A stretch of DNA of 33,405 nucleotides from Candidatus Krumholzibacteriota bacterium (GCA_016926065.1 JAFGPI010000041.1:1-33405); one strand, 5' to 3'; counted from the stretch's first letter, positions 11,251-21,101 are shown. The notes: generated from the letters alone by a model not told the origin. Numbers and translations are program-made.

Positions 11251-13089
11251 ATGGATAAACGTTCTTTAACCGCCGTACTGATTACGTTCGTCATCCTGAT
11301 CGTTTGGCAGTTCCTGTACGTGATGCCCAGGCAGAAGGCCGCCTATCAAAGAAGGATGGAGATCCGGAGGGAGCAGGCCCTGGACGATTCGCTCTCGGCG
11401 CGGGAAAAAGAGGATGCCCCGCCTGCGGAGGAAATCCGGACCGAAGCGGAAGGAGAGGAAGCCACCTTTGCCCAGACCGCTCCGGCGCCGGGAAGGACCG
11501 CCGGTTTCTGGGCCGGGCCCCAAGAGGGCGAGGAGAGGGAACTAATCATTACCACGGATAAGATGATCGTTACCCTGAGCAACCGGGGGGGGGAAATAAC
11601 CGGGATCAAGCTGCCGGAATTCAAGCGGAAAAATGGGGAACCGGTGGAAATCATACCGGCCGGAGCGAGAGGCGGGATCTCTATCTCGTTGGATATGGAG
11701 GGCCGGGAGGAAAAACTCGCCGGGCACGTATTCGAGGCGACCGTAGACGGCCGGGGATGGGAAGACCGGGAAGAAATCGTACTGGGGGAGACAAAAGATA
11801 AAACGGAGGTGATTTTTAGGAGAAAAGGACCGGGGGGAGAGTCCCTGGAAAAGAGATTCGAGTTCAGCCGGGACGGCTACGAGGTGGGAGTCACCGTCTC
11901 CCTCGAACGGGAGGGAGAACTGCACCAGGCACGGGGATATGCCGTTTCCTGGGATTGCGGAATGGCCGTGAACGAAAAGGACATCAGCGGGGATAAACGG
12001 CAATTCGCCGCTCTGGGAAAGGTGGGGGAGGAGTTCTACAAGGAATCGGCCAGAAGCTTCGGAAAAACCGATCTCAAGGAACAGGAAGGGATGGTTCTCT
12101 GGGCGGGAGCGAGAACCAAGTATTTCATCAGCGCGATGGTGGTGGCCGAGCACCGGTCCAGCGTGCTGGGACTGCGGGGGGATAAGGAAACCGGGCAGGT
12201 CGGATACTCGATCAGTTACCCCTTCCGGGGTGATCCCCGGAGGGTGGAGGATAAGTTCCTCTGCTATTTCGGTCCCTTGGACATGGTGGGCCTGAAGGAA
12301 TACGGAGTGGGGCTGGAAAAAGCGATCGATCTGGGACGGTTGAGATTTTTCAGCGTATTCGTGCTGAGGATGATGGTGTGGATGAAGAGGTTTATTCCGA
12401 ATTACGGAGTGATAATAATCATCCTGTCGATCATGACCAAGGTGATTTTTTACCGGCTGACGCACAAGAGCTTCAGATCGATGAAGGACATGCAAAGACT
12501 GCAACCCAAGCTTAAGGAGCTGCAGGAAAAGTACAAGAACAACAAGGAAAAATTGAACAAGGAAACGATGAAGATGTACAAGGAGGCGGGAGTGAATCCC
12601 CTGGGGGGATGCCTGCCGCTGTTGCTGCAAATGCCGGTATTCATCGCCCTGTTCAACGTTTTGCGGAACACCATTGAGCTCAGGGACGCGCCCTTCGTCC
12701 TCTGGATCAACGATCTTTCCTCGCCGGACGTGCTTTTTAATTTCGGCACCAAGCTCCCCCTGCTGGGAAGCGAGTGCCACATCTTGCCCCTGTTAATGGG
12801 AGGGGCCATGTTCCTGCAGTCAAAAATGGGCGGTTCTCCCACCGGAGAGGGCGTGGGAGCGGCCCAGACCAAGATGATGTCGACCATGATGCCGATCGTT
12901 TTCACTTTCATTTTTTACGGAATGCCTTCCGGATTGGTGCTGTACTGGATCGTGAACAATATCCTTTCAATCATCCAGCAGTATTATGCGCACCAGCAGA
13001 TAGAGAAGGAAAACGCGCTGGCCCCGGCGGGGGCGGGCGAATCGGGACAAAAGGTCAACAAACGCCTGGAAAAGGGTAAAACAGAGTAA
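11251..13089 (+). CDS. yidC: Membrane protein insertase YidC (Gram-negative type with a large P1 domain)
   Basis: MDKRSLTAVLITFVILIVWQFLY...; YGVIIIILSIMTKVIFYRLTHKSFRSMKDMQRLQPKLKELQEKY...; GGCLPLLLQMPVFIALFNVLRN. Confidence 0.96.
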   Translation: MDKRSLTAVLITFVILIVWQFLYVMPRQKAAYQRRMEIRREQALDDSLSAREKEDAPPAEEIRTEAEGEEATFAQTAPAPGRTAGFWAGPQEGEERELIITTDKMIVTLSNRGGEITGIKLPEFKRKNGEPVEIIPAGARGGISISLDMEGREEKLAGHVFEATVDGRGWEDREEIVLGETKDKTEVIFRRKGPGGESLEKRFEFSRDGYEVGVTVSLEREGELHQARGYAVSWDCGMAVNEKDISGDKRQFAALGKVGEEFYKESARSFGKTDLKEQEGMVLWAGARTKYFISAMVVAEHRSSVLGLRGDKETGQVGYSISYPFRGDPRRVEDKFLCYFGPLDMVGLKEYGVGLEKAIDLGRLRFFSVFVLRMMVWMKRFIPNYGVIIIILSIMTKVIFYRLTHKSFRSMKDMQRLQPKLKELQEKYKNNKEKLNKETMKMYKEAGVNPLGGCLPLLLQMPVFIALFNVLRNTIELRDAPFVLWINDLSSPDVLFNFGTKLPLLGSECHILPLLMGGAMFLQSKMGGSPTGEGVGAAQTKMMSTMMPIVFTFIFYGMPSGLVLYWIVNNILSIIQQYYAHQQIEKENALAPAGAGESGQKVNKRLEKGKTE

Positions 13090-13138
13090 TAGCAAACGTG
13101 GCAAAACATGATTCCAATATCGGGGAGGGAAGAGAAAA

Positions 13139-13837
13139 ATGAAAAATGTCGACAAGGAAGAGAAAATCAAGAAAGCAGTGGAAACCACCGGTAAAACGGT
13201 AGAGAAAGCTTTGGAAAAAGCCCTGAAAATACTGGGAAAGAAGGTTAACGAGGTAGACATAGAGATCCTGGATCCCGGCCAGAAAGGGGTGCTGAATTTC
13301 TTCGGTTCGAGGGAAGCCCGGATCAAGGTAACCAGGAAGAAGGGTTCGAAGGGGATAGAGGAAATAGCGGATGAAGTGACCCAGGCCATCATGGATGGCC
13401 TGGAGATCAGTTACCGCCTCTTCTGCGACGAGAACGACGATTCAACCTATATCAACATAGAAACCGCGGGGGTGGACGGGCTGCTTATAGGCAGGAAGGG
13501 AGACACCTTGAATTCCCTGCAGCACCTGGTGGGAAGGATAGTCTCGCGGAGAATGGGAGGGTACCAGAGGCTCACCCTGGATGTGGGGGGATACCTGAAA
13601 AACCGGCATGAGATATTGGTGCAGAAGGCGGAAAAGGCGGCGGAGCGGGCCAAGCAAACCAACCGGGAGGTCAGCCTGGAGCCGATGAAAGCCGCCGAGA
13701 GAAGGATAATACACCTCGCGCTGGCGGACCGGGACGAAATAAATACCTATACGGTGGGAAACGGCGAGATGCGGAAGGTGTTCGTCTCTCCGGTGCGGGG
13801 GCGGGAAAAAAGGCCCCGGCATAACGGTAGAAGATAG
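13139..13837 (+). CDS. jag: Jag/KhpB family RNA-binding protein (Jag_N, KH, R3H)
   Basis: N-terminal KAVETTGKTVEKALEKALKILG; GLLIGRKGDTLNSLQHLVGRIVSR KH motif; C-terminal R3H-like APMKAAERRIIHLAL-type region; sits between yidC and mnmE. Confidence 0.9.
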   Translation: MKNVDKEEKIKKAVETTGKTVEKALEKALKILGKKVNEVDIEILDPGQKGVLNFFGSREARIKVTRKKGSKGIEEIADEVTQAIMDGLEISYRLFCDENDDSTYINIETAGVDGLLIGRKGDTLNSLQHLVGRIVSRRMGGYQRLTLDVGGYLKNRHEILVQKAEKAAERAKQTNREVSLEPMKAAERRIIHLALADRDEINTYTVGNGEMRKVFVSPVRGREKRPRHNGRR

Positions 13838-13840
13838 ATT

Positions 13841-15202
13841 ATGTATGGTGACACGGTTGTCGCCTTGAGCACGCCCCCGGGGGAGTCCGGAATAGCGGTG
13901 GTCAGGATGTCCGGCCGGGAAGCGGTGAAGATTCTCTCCGGAATGATCCCGGACGCGCACACCTGGGAAACCCATAAAATCCATAAGAGAAAGATTCGCG
14001 GAACAGACGGAAATCTCATTGACGAAGTGCTGGCCGTGATCATGAGGGCCCCCGATTCTTACACGGGCGAGGATGTGGTGGAGATATCCTGCCACGGGAG
14101 CATGCTCATAATAACCGAGCTGATAGAGGAACTTATTGCCCGGGGAGCGGTGGTTGCCGGCCCGGGGGAGTTTACCAAAAAGGCCTATCTAAACGGGAAA
14201 ATCGACCTGGTCCAGGCCGAGGCGGTGGCCGATCTGATAGCGGCCGAAACAAGACTGCAGAGCCTGGTGGCCCTGGAGCATCTGGGGGGAGGGCTCTCGC
14301 GAAAGGTGAGGGAGGTGGAGGATAAGCTGCTGGAGCAGCTTTCCCTGGTGGAGGTGTCGATTGACTTTTCGCAGGAGGACATAGAAACCTGGAGCGCCGC
14401 GGAGCTGACGGAGGTTTCACGTGAAATAAGGAAGAAATTGCGTTCCCTCATAGAGTCGGAGGTGGCGGGGAAAAAGCTTAGAAGAGGCATAAGGATAACC
14501 CTCCTGGGGCCCCGGAATGCGGGAAAGAGCAGCCTCTACAATGCCCTGCTGGGAGAAGAACGGGCCATCGTATCATCCATACCCGGAACCACCCGGGATC
14601 TTTTACGGGAAAGGATTCATATCGGGGGTTTCACCTTCTATCTGGAGGATACCGCCGGGATTGCAGAAACCGGCTGTGAGATAGAGAACCGCGGCATTTC
14701 GATCGGCAGGGAGGCGGCGAGAATAGCCGACCTGGTGCTCTTCGTGATTGACGGGAACTCCGGATGTGAAGCGCAGGAGGAGCGGGAGCTGGCACGGATG
14801 GGACACCGGGAAGTGATAGTGGTGCTGAACAAGAAAGACCTGGGGCTGCGGGAAGATGAGAGCAAGGTCTCGGTCCGGCTGGGCGGAGTAAAGGCGGTGG
14901 CCCTTTCGGCCAAGGAGGGAGAGGGGCTGGATAAGCTGCGGGAGGAGATCTTCTCCCGGGCGGTAATGAGCAGCGCCGCCGATCTTTCCCGGGAAAGGAT
15001 AGCCCTGAACGCCCGGCAGGCGGCCTCGCTGGCGGAAGCGGAACGGACGCTGGAGAAACTGGAGCGGGAGATGGACAAGGGCGCCGAAATCTTAAGCCTT
15101 TATATCCGGGAGGCTTTGGAGGCCTGCGGCAGGGTGACCGGGCGGGCGGCGGCCGAGGAGCTGCTGGATACGATATTCAATAGGTTCTGTATCGGCAAGT
15201 AG
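13841..15202 (+). CDS. mnmE: tRNA uridine-5-carboxymethylaminomethyl(34) synthesis GTPase MnmE
   Basis: DTVVALSTPPGESGIAVVRMSG; GPRNAGKSSLYNALLGEERAIVSSIPGTTRD; C-terminal FNRFCIGK. Confidence 0.97.
   Translation: MYGDTVVALSTPPGESGIAVVRMSGREAVKILSGMIPDAHTWETHKIHKRKIRGTDGNLIDEVLAVIMRAPDSYTGEDVVEISCHGSMLIITELIEELIARGAVVAGPGEFTKKAYLNGKIDLVQAEAVADLIAAETRLQSLVALEHLGGGLSRKVREVEDKLLEQLSLVEVSIDFSQEDIETWSAAELTEVSREIRKKLRSLIESEVAGKKLRRGIRITLLGPRNAGKSSLYNALLGEERAIVSSIPGTTRDLLRERIHIGGFTFYLEDTAGIAETGCEIENRGISIGREAARIADLVLFVIDGNSGCEAQEERELARMGHREVIVVLNKKDLGLREDESKVSVRLGGVKAVALSAKEGEGLDKLREEIFSRAVMSSAADLSRERIALNARQAASLAEAERTLEKLEREMDKGAEILSLYIREALEACGRVTGRAAAEELLDTIFNRFCIGK
14414..14427. promoter_or_regulatory. 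parS-like site inside mnmE
   Basis: GTTTCACGTGAAAT, one mismatch at the last base from the three perfect GTTTCACGTGAAAC sites downstream. Confidence 0.6.
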
Positions 15203-15254
15203 CGATGCGGCGCCACAACTTATTGATATATAAGGCGATACGCGGTATTAATTG

Positions 15255-17144
15255 ATGTTGAAAAAGGATAAGAAAGCTCCCGGTTTCTCCGTTATCGTGA
15301 TCGGGGGCGGGCACGCCGGATGTGAAGCGGCCCTGGCCTCTGCCCGGATCGGCTTCGATACGGCGCTGATAACAATCAGCCGGGCTGATATCGCCAGGAT
15401 GCCCTGTAATCCGGCGATCGGGGGATTGGCCAAGGGACAGCTGGTCAGGGAGGTGGATGCCCTGGGCGGGGAGATGGGTTTATGCATCGATGAAGCGGGC
15501 ATACAGTTTCGCATGTTGAATAGGGCGAAGGGGCCCGCGGTGTGGTCACCCCGGGCGCAGGCGGACAAGAAAGTGTATCATCGCAGGATGCTCAAGGCCC
15601 TGCGGGAGGAGAAGAACCTGACCCTCATCGAGGGGGAGGCGACCGCGGTGGCGGTACGTAACGGGAAGGTGGAGGGAGTTGCGATAGCCGGCGGGGAAGG
15701 GATAGGGGGAAAAAAGGTCATACTTGCCCTGGGAACCTTTCCCAACGGGATAATGCATATAGGGGAAAAGCAGATACCGGGAGGACGGGAGGGAGAGCCT
15801 CCCTCCTGCCTGTTATCGGATCAGCTGGCCGGATTGGGGATAGAGCGGCGTAGGCTGAAAACGGGGACGCCGCCCCGGCTGGAAAAAAGCACACTCGACT
15901 ATTCCCGGTGCCAGATTCAACCGGGAGACGATGATCCGGTTCCCTTCTCGTTCCGCACCCGAAGGCTGCAACCGGACCAGGTGCCCTGCTACATCACTTG
16001 GACCAACGGCAGAACGCATGAGATTATCGCCGCCAACATAGATAGAGCCCCCCTCTTCACCGGGCAGATCAAGGGCACGGGTCCCCGCTATTGCCCCTCG
16101 ATTGAGGACAAGGTGGTCCGCTTCAGAAGCAGGGAGAGACATCAGCTATTCCTGGAGCCCGAGAGCAGGGAGTCGGAGGAGATATATGTCAACGGATTGG
16201 CTACCAGCCTGCCGGCCGACGTGCAGGAGCGTATATTGCGGACGATCCCGGGGCTGGAAGAGGCGCGGATCGTTCGCTACGGATACGCCATAGAGTACGA
16301 TTTTTTCCCTCCCCACCAGATCCATCGGTCGCTGGAATCGAGAAAGATTGAGGGACTCTATTTCGCCGGACAGGTCAACGGCACCTCCGGGTACGAAGAA
16401 GCGGCAGCCCAGGGTATAGTGGCGGGGATAAACGCCTGTTTGAGCATAAGGAAGGAGCCGCCCATATTTCTGGACCGGCATCAGGCCTACATCGGGGTGC
16501 TGCTCGATGATCTGGTGACCAAAGAGATCGATGAGCCTTACCGGATGTTTACCTCGAGGGCCGAACACCGGCTCCTGCTCAGGCAGGACAATGCCGACGA
16601 GAGGCTTATGAAGTACGCGGTGCGCTATCGATTGCTGGGAAAAGAGCTGTGGGAGGAGATGATCTGCCGGCGCCGCAGGGTGGAAAGGGCCAGGCGAAGG
16701 TTAGCCGCGGAGACGGTCCCCGCCGATAGATGCAAGGGTATCCTCAAGGAGATCCTTCCCGAGAAAGGGGCTCAGCCGCGACTTGCCACCAAGCTTTTAC
16801 AGATACCGGGAGTGGATCTGGAAGAGGTGGAATCGGTCTTAAAGGATGGCCCGTTGGGACTGGGAGAGCGCGAGAGGGAAATGCTGCGTATCCGGATAAA
16901 ATACGAGGGATATATACGTAGGCAAAAAAAGATGGCCGACAAAATGCTGCGGATGGATAAGATCAAGATACCCTCTGATTTTTCATTTGAGATCGAGGCC
17001 CTGAGCGCGGAAGCCAGGGAAAAACTGCAAATATTCAAACCGGAGAACCTGGGGCAGGCCTCCCGCATATCGGGGGTGAGGGCCTCAGATCTCTCTATCC
17101 TGATGATCTTCCTGGAGAGAAGGAACAAGCAGGAACAAGGGTAG
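15255..17144 (+). CDS. mnmG: tRNA uridine-5-carboxymethylaminomethyl(34) synthesis enzyme MnmG
   Basis: FSVIVIGGGHAGCEAALASARIGFDTALIT; MPCNPAIGGLAKGQLVREVDALGGEMG; GQVNGTSGYEEAAAQGIVAGINA. Start moved from TTG 15252 to ATG 15255. Confidence 0.97.
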   Translation: MLKKDKKAPGFSVIVIGGGHAGCEAALASARIGFDTALITISRADIARMPCNPAIGGLAKGQLVREVDALGGEMGLCIDEAGIQFRMLNRAKGPAVWSPRAQADKKVYHRRMLKALREEKNLTLIEGEATAVAVRNGKVEGVAIAGGEGIGGKKVILALGTFPNGIMHIGEKQIPGGREGEPPSCLLSDQLAGLGIERRRLKTGTPPRLEKSTLDYSRCQIQPGDDDPVPFSFRTRRLQPDQVPCYITWTNGRTHEIIAANIDRAPLFTGQIKGTGPRYCPSIEDKVVRFRSRERHQLFLEPESRESEEIYVNGLATSLPADVQERILRTIPGLEEARIVRYGYAIEYDFFPPHQIHRSLESRKIEGLYFAGQVNGTSGYEEAAAQGIVAGINACLSIRKEPPIFLDRHQAYIGVLLDDLVTKEIDEPYRMFTSRAEHRLLLRQDNADERLMKYAVRYRLLGKELWEEMICRRRRVERARRRLAAETVPADRCKGILKEILPEKGAQPRLATKLLQIPGVDLEEVESVLKDGPLGLGEREREMLRIRIKYEGYIRRQKKMADKMLRMDKIKIPSDFSFEIEALSAEAREKLQIFKPENLGQASRISGVRASDLSILMIFLERRNKQEQG

Positions 17145-17145
17145 G

Positions 17146-17832
17146 ATGGACATGCGCGATATATACCGGAATATTTCGGCCGCGCTTGAGAAGGCCGGAG
17201 CCCGGCACCTTCCTCCGGGGGGAGAGCGGAAATTGGAATCCTACCTGGAGGAGCTATATGCCTGGAAGGACCGGATCCATCTGGTGGGGAAGAGCAGCTG
17301 GGAGGAAACCCTGGCAGGACAGGTCATCGAATCGGTATTGATGCTGGAATTCGCCGAAAAACTGCTCCCCTCCTCGGGGGCGCCGGCCGGGAAAAGGAAG
17401 ACGGGGCAGCGGGTCAAGGTGGCCGATATAGGCGCCGGACCTGGCTTCCCGGGGATAGTATGGAAGATCTTCCGGCCGAACCTGGAGATAACCCTTTTCG
17501 AAAGAAAGAAAAAAATGGCATTGCTTCTAGAGCGTATCGCCGGGCGTTTGGATCTGGACGGGGCCCGGGTGGTCGGGCAAGACGCCGCCGATTACGATAA
17601 AAGGGAGGTATTCGACCTGGTTGTTTCCAAGGCAGCCGGAAAGCTGGACGAGATATTGCCCCTGGCGCGCATTTTACTAAAACCGGGGGGTCTCTATATC
17701 ACCATAAAGGGTCAAAAATGGGATAGAGGGACTGAAAAGGCGGAATTTCCGGGAATGAAGATATTAAAAACAAAGAGGTTGGAGGAAAACCGGGGAATAC
17801 TGCTCGGATATGAAAGAACTGATAGCAATTAG
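17146..17832 (+). CDS. rsmG: 16S rRNA (guanine(527)-N(7))-methyltransferase RsmG
   Basis: VADIGAGPGFPGIVWKIFRPNLEITLFERKKKMALLLERI; directly downstream of mnmG. Confidence 0.93.
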   Translation: MDMRDIYRNISAALEKAGARHLPPGGERKLESYLEELYAWKDRIHLVGKSSWEETLAGQVIESVLMLEFAEKLLPSSGAPAGKRKTGQRVKVADIGAGPGFPGIVWKIFRPNLEITLFERKKKMALLLERIAGRLDLDGARVVGQDAADYDKREVFDLVVSKAAGKLDEILPLARILLKPGGLYITIKGQKWDRGTEKAEFPGMKILKTKRLEENRGILLGYERTDSN

Positions 17833-17836
17833 GAGC

Positions 17837-17850
17837 GTTTCACGTGAAAC
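17837..17850. promoter_or_regulatory. parS site 1
   Basis: Perfect 14-bp palindrome GTTTCACGTGAAAC. Confidence 0.93.
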
Positions 17851-17882
17851 GGAAGGCGGCGGGATCTAATTTCTCCCCGGGA

Positions 17883-17896
17883 GTTTCACGTGAAAC
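17883..17896. promoter_or_regulatory. parS site 2
   Basis: GTTTCACGTGAAAC, preceded by CTCCCCGGGA. Confidence 0.93.
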
Positions 17897-17929
17897 AGCG
17901 GCCTAAAGAGGAGATATTCCTCCCCGGGA

Positions 17930-17943
17930 GTTTCACGTGAAAC
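17930..17943. promoter_or_regulatory. parS site 3
   Basis: GTTTCACGTGAAAC, preceded by the same CTCCCCGGGA; 47 bp from site 2. Confidence 0.93.
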
Positions 17944-18166
17944 AAAAGGACTGGACTCGAGGACTAAAAATCTAGGATTTGGATCTTATTATATTGCAAA
18001 TGATCAGCCAGCACTTGTTTTTATAATATTCAAGCGGTATGTTTCTCTGGAGGCCGGTGCCGTGGATCAGCGCAACGACTGGCGCCGCATCATGCTCTTT
18101 TTTATTGCTTTCTAAAAGAGCCGAACCTATAATCGCTAGGCCCACCAGATGATCAAGGAGTAGGGA

Positions 18167-19405
18167 ATGTTTTCTAAAAGCTTTTTTTTCATCCGCTTGT
18201 TAGTGGTTTCTGTAGTTATCCTGGGAGCTGCCGGCTGCGAGGATACGGTGGAATTCGCGAATGGGCAGCCGGGGGGGATCTCTGTTGATAAAAGCATTTG
18301 CTACCTGGGAACCGGGGGGCTGATCACCTTTAGGGCGAAATGCCAGGATCCCGATGGTGATCTTCTTTCATTCCGGTGGACCAGCGCGGCGGGTGAGTTT
18401 ACCACCGCCACCAACGATTCCATCGTCACCTGGCGGGCCCCGGCGGTGGCCGGTGTCTACAGTGTCAAGGTAAGCGTATCTGACGGGTTGGCAAGCCGTT
18501 CCAAGACCTTAGGTGTGGAAGTGGGGGAAAATATAAACAGCGTGCAAGGGGAAGTAATCCTGGAAAATAACGGGTATCCCTATCTGATCGCCTCGCAGGG
18601 ACAATTGACGATTCCGGCCGGTTCCACCCTGCGGATAAGGGCTGGGGTCGATGTGGTCATAAATAGTGTTACCGGCGGATTGTTGGTTAGAGGAAATCTG
18701 GTGGCCGAAGGGGAACTGACCGGCAAGATCATGGTTATTCCCAATTCCTGCAAGGTCGGAGAGGGAAGATGGGAAGGGATAAGGTTCGAAGGTCCGGGAG
18801 CCACCGGGAGCCTGAAGTACGTAGATTTTCTGCGCGCCAACAGAACGATCTGGGTCAAGGACGATGCGGTCGTGAGCCTGGATACGTGCGTGGTGCAGGA
18901 TTCCGAGGAGTTGGGTGTGTGGGTGGAAGGAAGCGCGCATGTTAATATAACAGGTTGCAAAATATGGTATAACGATGGAGGAGTGAGAGTCACGGATTCC
19001 TATGTGACGATCGATAAAGCTTCAATCAGGTACAATCAGGGATACGGCATCTATTGCGCCGCCCAGCTGGCGGATAGTCCCTTTGAGGTATACATTCTGA
19101 ACAGCGTTATCGCCAATAACGATTCCCGGGGAATAATTCTCGCCGAATACGCAGATCCGGTGATAAACATGAACACCTTTTTCTATAATGAGGATGATTC
19201 TGGTGATGGTTATGCCCTGGAGCTGACCAGTTATTTTAATCCGGACAGCATAGATGCCAGGATGAATTTCTGGAGAGTTACCGAAAGCGAAGATATCGCG
19301 GAAATGATCTACGACAAGGTGGACGACGAGGTGAATATAGCGGCTTACGTCGATTACTCCGATTGGCTGATGAGTCAGCCGGCAGCGATCTGGAGAAAAA
19401 AGTGA
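18167..19405 (+). CDS. Probable lipoprotein with a PKD/Ig-like domain and right-handed parallel beta-helix
   Basis: MFSKSFFFIRLLVVSVVILGAAGCEDTVEF (lipobox-like AAGC); CQDPDGDLLSFRWTSAAGEFTT...VSVSDGLASRSKTLGVEV is PKD-like; repeated short beta-strand motifs (VNITGCKIWYNDGGVRVTDSYVTIDKASIRYNQGYGIY). Confidence 0.8.
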   Translation: MFSKSFFFIRLLVVSVVILGAAGCEDTVEFANGQPGGISVDKSICYLGTGGLITFRAKCQDPDGDLLSFRWTSAAGEFTTATNDSIVTWRAPAVAGVYSVKVSVSDGLASRSKTLGVEVGENINSVQGEVILENNGYPYLIASQGQLTIPAGSTLRIRAGVDVVINSVTGGLLVRGNLVAEGELTGKIMVIPNSCKVGEGRWEGIRFEGPGATGSLKYVDFLRANRTIWVKDDAVVSLDTCVVQDSEELGVWVEGSAHVNITGCKIWYNDGGVRVTDSYVTIDKASIRYNQGYGIYCAAQLADSPFEVYILNSVIANNDSRGIILAEYADPVINMNTFFYNEDDSGDGYALELTSYFNPDSIDARMNFWRVTESEDIAEMIYDKVDDEVNIAAYVDYSDWLMSQPAAIWRKK

Positions 19406-19416
19406 AGAGGGAGAAG

Positions 19417-20214
19417 ATGGGAAAGATAATCGCTATCGCCAACCAGAAAGGCGGGGTGGGAAAAACCACCACCGCCGTTAATCTCAGCGCCAGCCTGGGA
19501 GTGATAGAGGAAAAGGTGCTGCTGGTGGACGTAGATCCCCAGGCCAACGCCAGCAGCGGCCTGGGAGTGAGGGTAAAGGAAGAGGAAAAAACCATCTACG
19601 AGGCGCTGATTGGAGAGGTGGGGGTGGAGGAGATAATAGTGGAAACCGAGCTGACCGATCTGATTCCCTCTCACCCGCGGCTCATAGGGGCGGAGATCGA
19701 ACTGGTATCACAAATCGCCAGGGAGAAAAAGCTCAAAGAGGCGCTTTCCGAAATATCCGGCCTCTACGACTTCGTTATCGTCGATTGTCCTCCCAGCCTC
19801 GGATTGCTGACCCTGAACACACTCACCGCGGCGGATTCGGTATTGATACCGATTCAATGCGAATATTACGCCCTGGAGGGCTTGAGCCAGCTTCTCAGCA
19901 CTATCCGGATGGTTCAAAAGCACCTTAATCCCGACCTGCGCATCGAGGGGGTCCTGCTGACCATGTTCGATAAGAGGTTGAAACTGTCCAGCCAGGTTGC
20001 GGATGAAGCCATATCTTATTTCGGCGATAAGGTTTATGACAACATTATACCGAGAAACGTCAGGCTCAGCGAATGCCCGAGCTTCGGGAAACCGGTCATC
20101 CTCTACGATGTGGGGAGCGCCGGCGCCAAGAGCTATCTCAAGTTGGCCAAGGAACTCCTGGAAAAACAAGGAGGTACGGCGAAAAAGGTCATGGCCTCGG
20201 GGAGAGGTAGGTAA
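19417..20214 (+). CDS. parA: Chromosome partitioning ATPase ParA/Soj
   Basis: MGKIIAIANQKGGVGKTTTAVNLSASLG deviant Walker A; DFVIVDCPPSLGLLTLNTL. Start at 19417 rather than 19363, which would overlap the lipoprotein gene. Confidence 0.96.
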   Translation: MGKIIAIANQKGGVGKTTTAVNLSASLGVIEEKVLLVDVDPQANASSGLGVRVKEEEKTIYEALIGEVGVEEIIVETELTDLIPSHPRLIGAEIELVSQIAREKKLKEALSEISGLYDFVIVDCPPSLGLLTLNTLTAADSVLIPIQCEYYALEGLSQLLSTIRMVQKHLNPDLRIEGVLLTMFDKRLKLSSQVADEAISYFGDKVYDNIIPRNVRLSECPSFGKPVILYDVGSAGAKSYLKLAKELLEKQGGTAKKVMASGRGR

Positions 20215-20215
20215 A

Positions 20216-21067
20216 ATGAGAAAACAGGTATTGGGGAGGGGACTGGAGGCGTTGATATCGCAGGACCTCCGGGAGAGCGTATCAGAAACCGAGCGGGTCC
20301 GGGAACTGGATATCAACAGTGTAGATCCCAACCCTCGTCAACCGAGAGAAAATTTCGACCAGAAAAATCTCAAGGAACTGGCCGATTCGATAAGGAGCAA
20401 CGGAGTGCTACAGCCGGTGGTGGTAAGAAGGGTGGGGGAAAGGTACCAGCTGGTAGTGGGTGAACGCCGCTTCCGGGCCTGCCGGATGGCCGGCAAGAAC
20501 ACCATCCCCGCCTTGGTGAGGACGATAGAAGAAGAGGATTCCTTGAAACTGGCGCTGATGGAAAATCTGCAGCGCGAAGATTTGAATCCGGTCGAGGAGG
20601 CAAAAGGCTACCGGGCCCTGAAAGAGGAGTATAGTCTTTCACCGAAGGAAATCGCGGACCTTCTCGGACGCGATAGAAGCACCGTGGCCAACACTTTGAG
20701 GCTGCTGAACCTGCCCGAGAAGGTCCTCAAGCTGCTGGAGGGAGGGAAGATCAAGGCCGGACACGCCCGGGCCCTGCTCTCCATCGAGGGGGAGGAGGAG
20801 CAGCTGGAATGGGCCAGGAAGATAATCGAGCTCCGGTTCACGGTCAGGGATATAGAAAGGGCGGTTCCCGGATCCGGGAGAAAGAATAAGGGCCGGAAAA
20901 AGGTTGATCCGCTCCTGCGGGAGCTGGAGGAACGCTCGGAAAAATATCTGGGCACCCGGGTAAAGATCATGCCCAGGGCGAAAGGCGGGGTGGTAAGGAT
21001 AGAGTATTATGCGGAGGAGGAGCTGGTCGATATTCTTAACAAGATAGGCGTGGATACGGTATTATAG
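20216..21067 (+). CDS. parB: Chromosome partitioning protein ParB/Spo0J
   Basis: MRKQVLGRGLEALI; VVGERRFRACRMAG (GERRFRA CTPase motif); ALMENLQREDLNPVEEA; helix-turn-helix LSPKEIADLLGRDRSTVANTLRLL. Start at 20216, not 19997. Confidence 0.96.
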   Translation: MRKQVLGRGLEALISQDLRESVSETERVRELDINSVDPNPRQPRENFDQKNLKELADSIRSNGVLQPVVVRRVGERYQLVVGERRFRACRMAGKNTIPALVRTIEEEDSLKLALMENLQREDLNPVEEAKGYRALKEEYSLSPKEIADLLGRDRSTVANTLRLLNLPEKVLKLLEGGKIKAGHARALLSIEGEEEQLEWARKIIELRFTVRDIERAVPGSGRKNKGRKKVDPLLRELEERSEKYLGTRVKIMPRAKGGVVRIEYYAEEELVDILNKIGVDTVL

Positions 21068-21101
21068 ATATAACTGGAGTTTCGGGACAAGGCGCGAGGG
21101 C

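Noticed and set aside
11542-12780. 412-aa - strand ORF opposite yidC
   Set aside because: Low-complexity His/Gln-rich translation typical of an antisense shadow over a conserved gene.
17944-18166. AT-rich stretch with TATAAT (18022-18027) before the lipoprotein
   Set aside because: The best -35 partner (TTGCAA, 17994-17999) is 22 nt away, too far for a confident promoter call.
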